A stretch of DNA of 8,555 nucleotides, taken from NCBI GenBank assembly GCA_027083115.1, contig JALWQN010000073.1, positions 9,811 through 18,365 of the forward strand. Direction: 5' to 3'. The position numbers were made by a program, and so were the translations under genes. Positions 6,687-8,555 of this stretch are shown here, piece after piece (within the stretch, counting starts at the first letter, position 1; every line of letters starts with the position of its first letter). A model generated the notes under the pieces. That model was not told where the DNA came from and did no database searches. It was given only the letters and a program-made list of their open reading frames with translations. The stretch is from Desulfurococcales archaeon. Its GTDB lineage: Archaea > Thermoproteota > Thermoprotei_A > Sulfolobales > NBVN01.

Positions 6687-6693
6687 TCACCTC
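6687..6693 (-). promoter_or_regulatory. Shine-Dalgarno GAGGTGA supporting the TTG start of arlB
   Basis: The minus strand reads GAGGTGA, then 9 nt, then TTG. The stop codon TGA within this element is in frame with arlB, so the TTG is the only standard start that retains the signal peptide. Confidence 0.7.
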
Positions 6694-6717
6694 ACCAGTA
6701 ATGATGTGGTCGGGGTT

Positions 6718-6724
6718 GTTTAAG
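6718..6724 (-). promoter_or_regulatory. Probable TATA element of the arlB (archaellum) promoter
   Basis: CTTAAAC on the minus strand lies about 45 nt upstream of the TTG start. A start site about 25 nt downstream would fall near 6695, giving a short leader of about 18 nt that just includes the Shine-Dalgarno. The A-rich/G-rich stretch immediately upstream would be the BRE. Other AT-rich candidates (around 6768-6777 and 6789-6803) would give longer leaders and cannot be excluded. Confidence 0.45.
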
Positions 6725-6746
6725 CACCGCTTCTTTTTCGGTGGTT
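6722..6746. repeat. Inverted repeat at the arlB BRE/TATA, candidate operator
   Basis: The plus strand has CACCG (6725-6729) and CGGTG (6739-6743), a perfect 5-bp palindrome with a 9-nt spacer. It extends to AAgCACCG and CGGTGgTT with one mismatch, so arms match at 7 of 8 positions. It lies directly upstream of and touching the arlB TATA-like element. A centre-to-centre distance of about 14 nt does not equal a full helix turn. Binding by the neighbouring ArnR-like protein is an inference from location only. Confidence 0.5.
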
Positions 6747-6835
6747 TGCTGGCGAGTGATTCCTTAGGTAATTTACGACTTACCGCCTAATCTTCTCCTT
6801 AATTTTTCTGCTGTCCGTCGAAACTTTGGTCGCCC

Positions 6836-6842
6836 TTTATAT
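6836..6842 (+). promoter_or_regulatory. Probable TATA box for the divergent 128-aa gene
   Basis: TTTATAT lies 33-39 nt before the ATG at 6875. A transcription start near 6864 would leave a very short leader carrying GGTGGG 3 nt before the ATG. No convincing BRE is seen. Confidence 0.5.
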
Positions 6843-6874
6843 GAATATGTTATCATACCTACCTTGGTGGGTTA

Positions 6875-7261
6875 ATGGGGGCTGTTAAGGAATTTCTTTC
6901 TATGATTGTCGATAATGTCTTGGTGAGTGACGCTTGTTTACTAGGTAAGGGGAGAATCATTGATTGCGTGAACAATAACCCCGAGGCTGAGGAGTTAGCT
7001 GATTATTCAATGATTCTTCCCTCCTCGCTAGGGTATGTTTTCTTGGTTTACCGCAGGGGGTCAGATTGGGTAACTTCACTGATTCCTTTAGGGAGGGATT
7101 TCTGGCTATTAATTATTTCCCCGTATTATACGTTATTAAGTGGGAAGAACTTTTATGTTCTGTTGAAGTCTTTGAGCGATATGTCATTCAGGGTTGGCTC
7201 AATAATTTTAGGAAACAATAAAAAAGTTTCCGTCGTTGGAGATCCTTCTTCAGTGGGGTGA
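6875..7261 (+). CDS. Uncharacterised 128-aa protein divergent from the archaellum operon
   Basis: I do not recognise a family. The protein has an amphipathic N-terminal helix (about 1-16), alternating short strands (VLVSDACLL, YVFLVYRR, WVTSLIPL, FWLLIISPYY) and a second helix (about 84-102), ending in a short polar tail. No signal peptide or clear TM segment is visible; the hydrophobic strands are short. The alpha/beta pattern of helix, strands, helix resembles small Roadblock/longin or profilin-like folds, but this is only a guess from the pattern. The ATG has a GGTGGG site 3 nt upstream and its own TATA box. It lies between the arlB promoter and an ArnR-like regulator in the same direction, 71 nt apart, so a role in archaellum control or motor function is plausible but not shown. 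Confidence 0.8.
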   Translation: MGAVKEFLSMIVDNVLVSDACLLGKGRIIDCVNNNPEAEELADYSMILPSSLGYVFLVYRRGSDWVTSLIPLGRDFWLLIISPYYTLLSGKNFYVLLKSLSDMSFRVGSIILGNNKKVSVVGDPSSVG

Positions 7262-7278
7262 ATGCTTTATATGATTTA

Positions 7279-7287
7279 CTATAAATT
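7279..7287 (+). promoter_or_regulatory. Probable TATA box of the arnR-like gene
   Basis: CTATAAATT, in an AT-rich stretch just after the stop of the upstream gene, is about 50 nt before the ATG at 7333. A start site near 7310 would give a leader of about 20-25 nt containing GGGGTG at 7320-7325, 7 nt before the ATG. The regulator therefore probably has its own promoter. A second AT-rich element, TTTATAT, sits at 7267-7273. Confidence 0.5.
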
Positions 7288-7332
7288 TATTACTGAAGTT
7301 GCGGAGTCACAGTTCCTTCGGGGTGTTCTGCT

Positions 7333-8184
7333 ATGGGCGTAGCATCATCTATTATACGTACTAGGCTATCGAAGGTTGAGTTGCTGAGGAAGCTTGATTC
7401 CACCCTTGATTTCTCTAGGTCAACGGTTCAGTTGGAGTTAATTCTTTATATGGGTTTTAAGGGAACTCGAGTTAGGCCTAAGGAGGTTGCTAGGGAACTT
7501 GGGATAAACACTAAGTCGGTTTACGACGCTCTGTCGAAACTCATGAGTAAGGACTTAGTTAGGCGAGCTTCGTTAGGTTCATACGCATTAACTAAGGCCG
7601 GGCTCGAGTTCGTGAGCGAGCTTGAGAACATCTTTTCGGAGGATTCAGGGAGTGCTTACTCTGAATCACCTAATAACATTTCTTTAGGTTCCTTAGCACT
7701 ATCTAAGAGCTTAATATTCTATAAATATGTTTATGAGTCAATGCTAGCCATAGGTTCTTCCCCTAAGAAGGAATTAAGCCTCAGGGATTTAGCTAGGTTG
7801 TTAAGGGTTAAGGAGTCTACCCTCATCGATTATTTGGAGCCCGTGACTTCTAAGAGAACTAAGGTGGGTTTCTTACGTAAAGTGATTAAGTCCGTTGGTA
7901 ATGGGAGGAGAGAGATCTACTTTAGGCTCACTGACTTCGGTTTTCAGGAATTGAGCAGGCTTGCCGAGTACCGTAGGTTAAGGTCCAATAAGGCCCTACA
8001 TAACTTGATGTTTATTACTAGGTCATTAACTGCTGATGCCTCGATCAGGAGGGGGGTCCTTCTTACTTTAGTGCTTACGGTAGCGACTCTCGTAGGTTTC
8101 GTTGTTGGCGGTTCCTTGGTTGGTATTCCTTTAGGTTTAGCATCAATTGCTTCAGATGCTCTTCTTTATGTATCACTGAGGTAA
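7333..8184 (+). CDS. arnR: ArnR-like membrane-anchored winged-helix regulator of the archaellum
   Basis: ArnR and ArnR1 of Sulfolobus acidocaldarius are one-component regulators with N-terminal DNA-binding domains and C-terminal TM helices that activate archaellin transcription under starvation. This 283-residue protein has the same architecture: a winged helix-turn-helix at about 30-95 (recognition region KEVARELGINTKSVYDALSK, then a wing), a second winged-helix-like domain at about 120-212 (LRDLARLLRVKESTLIDYLE), and two TM segments at about 240-262 and 264-282 with only a tiny loop and almost no C-terminal tail. It is placed next to and divergent from arlB, as expected for a local regulator. 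The ATG has a GGGGTG site. The symbol is assigned by architecture and neighbourhood; orthology to ArnR versus ArnR1 is not resolved. It converges with deoC. Confidence 0.8.
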   Translation: MGVASSIIRTRLSKVELLRKLDSTLDFSRSTVQLELILYMGFKGTRVRPKEVARELGINTKSVYDALSKLMSKDLVRRASLGSYALTKAGLEFVSELENIFSEDSGSAYSESPNNISLGSLALSKSLIFYKYVYESMLAIGSSPKKELSLRDLARLLRVKESTLIDYLEPVTSKRTKVGFLRKVIKSVGNGRREIYFRLTDFGFQELSRLAEYRRLRSNKALHNLMFITRSLTADASIRRGVLLTLVLTVATLVGFVVGGSLVGIPLGLASIASDALLYVSLR

Positions 8185-8217
8185 GGTATTCAGTTATGCC
8201 GGGTTTGAGTAATGTGC

Positions 8218-8555
8218 TTACTTACTTCTTATTCTTAAGTAATTGTTTGCTTCATTAACTATCTTGATTCCTGAGCTCGCCCCAATAACGTCAGCGCCTG
8301 CCTTAATGAAGGATGCGGCATCCAGTGCTGTCCTTATTCCTCCTGCTGCCTTAATCCTCACTCCAGTGCCCTCAACAACTGACTTCATTAGGTATATGTC
8401 CCTTAATGTTGCTCCCCTAGGCCCGTACCCTGAGTTCGTCTTAACGAAGTCGACGCCAGCATTAACCGCTATTTCTGTCGTCCTAATTAGTTCTTCGTCA
8501 GTTAGTACGCTCGTCTCAAGAATTACTTTAATTACTAAACCCCTTTCCTTAACGG
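8218..8555 (-). CDS. deoC: Deoxyribose-phosphate aldolase DeoC, C-terminal part, truncated by window edge
   Basis: DeoC is a class I (Schiff-base) aldolase that reversibly cleaves 2-deoxyribose 5-phosphate to glyceraldehyde 3-phosphate and acetaldehyde, in deoxynucleoside catabolism in the cytoplasm. The minus-strand frame entering at 8553 gives 111 residues to a TAA at 8218-8220. Hallmarks in order: KVILET, then AGVDFVKTNSGYGPRGAT carrying the Schiff-base Lys in FVKT, then VRIKAAGGIRT with the second catalytic Lys, and a phosphate-binding end VIGASSGIKIV. The N-terminal half, about 110 residues given a usual archaeal length near 220-230, lies beyond the window. The 3' end is 33 nt from the convergent arnR-like stop. 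There is no functional link to the archaellum; this marks the edge of the locus. Confidence 0.95.
   Translation of the reverse strand, partial: VKERGLVIKVILETSVLTDEELIRTTEIAVNAGVDFVKTNSGYGPRGATLRDIYLMKSVVEGTGVRIKAAGGIRTALDAASFIKAGADVIGASSGIKIVNEANNYLRIRSK

Noticed and set aside
7262..7342. A 26-codon ATG frame between the 128-aa gene and the arnR-like gene, overlapping the arnR start
   Set aside because: It spans the probable arnR TATA region, has no clear Shine-Dalgarno beyond the preceding coding end, and reads as an AT-rich chance frame. It could be a leader peptide, but nothing supports it.
8185..8240. Possible bidirectional terminator between the arnR-like gene and deoC
   Set aside because: No stem-loop and only scattered short T runs, part of which lie in deoC coding sequence. 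The 33-nt gap shows nothing I can support.
1..8555. CRISPR arrays, tRNA or rRNA genes, insertion sequences
   Set aside because: No direct repeats with regular spacing, no tRNA-like cloverleaf or CCA-type ends, and no transposase frame were seen; almost all DNA is accounted for by protein genes.

Overview
The window carries an archaellum (archaeal flagellum) gene cluster, almost certainly from a thermophilic crenarchaeote (Thermoproteota). The gene order archaellin - arlX-like - arlG - arlF - arlH - arlI - arlJ, the absence of the euryarchaeal arlC/D/E genes, a divergent membrane-anchored winged-helix regulator of the ArnR type, Arg codons dominated by AGG, and Shine-Dalgarno sites of the GGAGGTGA type all fit a Sulfolobales- or Desulfurococcales-like lineage. 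I cannot name the genus.

Minus strand, from 6677 down to 1, one tightly packed operon: arlB (flaB, archaellin, TTG start), a small two-TM protein of unknown function (ORF86), an arlX-like gene, arlG, arlF, arlH, arlI and the first 223 codons of arlJ, which is cut by the window edge. Junctions are GTGA or ATGA stop/start overlaps (arlH/arlI, arlI/arlJ) or short spacers of 2 to 11 nt, with Shine-Dalgarno sites mostly inside the end of the preceding gene. ArlB is the filament subunit; ArlF and ArlG are pseudoperiplasmic stator and filament-minor components; ArlX is the motor-ring scaffold; ArlH, ArlI and ArlJ are the ATP-binding regulator, the motor ATPase and the membrane platform.

Plus strand, 6875-8184: an unrecognised 128-aa protein and an ArnR-like regulator with two winged-helix domains and two C-terminal TM segments. 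Both diverge from arlB across a 197-bp promoter region that has a perfect 5-bp (extended 7-of-8) inverted repeat abutting the arlB TATA-like element. At the right edge, on the minus strand, is the 3' part of deoC (deoxyribose-phosphate aldolase), convergent with arnR.

Most unusual points: (1) ArlI is interrupted by a 258-residue intein exactly between the Walker B region and the His box, with intact splicing residues and what looks like an eroded homing endonuclease. (2) Between ORF86 and arlX lies a further protein-like in-frame stretch with a CxCxxC cluster and no ATG, GTG or TTG start. It begins at the ORF86 TGA stop just after a perfect Shine-Dalgarno, a layout resembling the bacterial prfB +1 frameshift; ORF86, this stretch and arlX may be one protein. 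(3) The putative operator sits at the arlB BRE/TATA.
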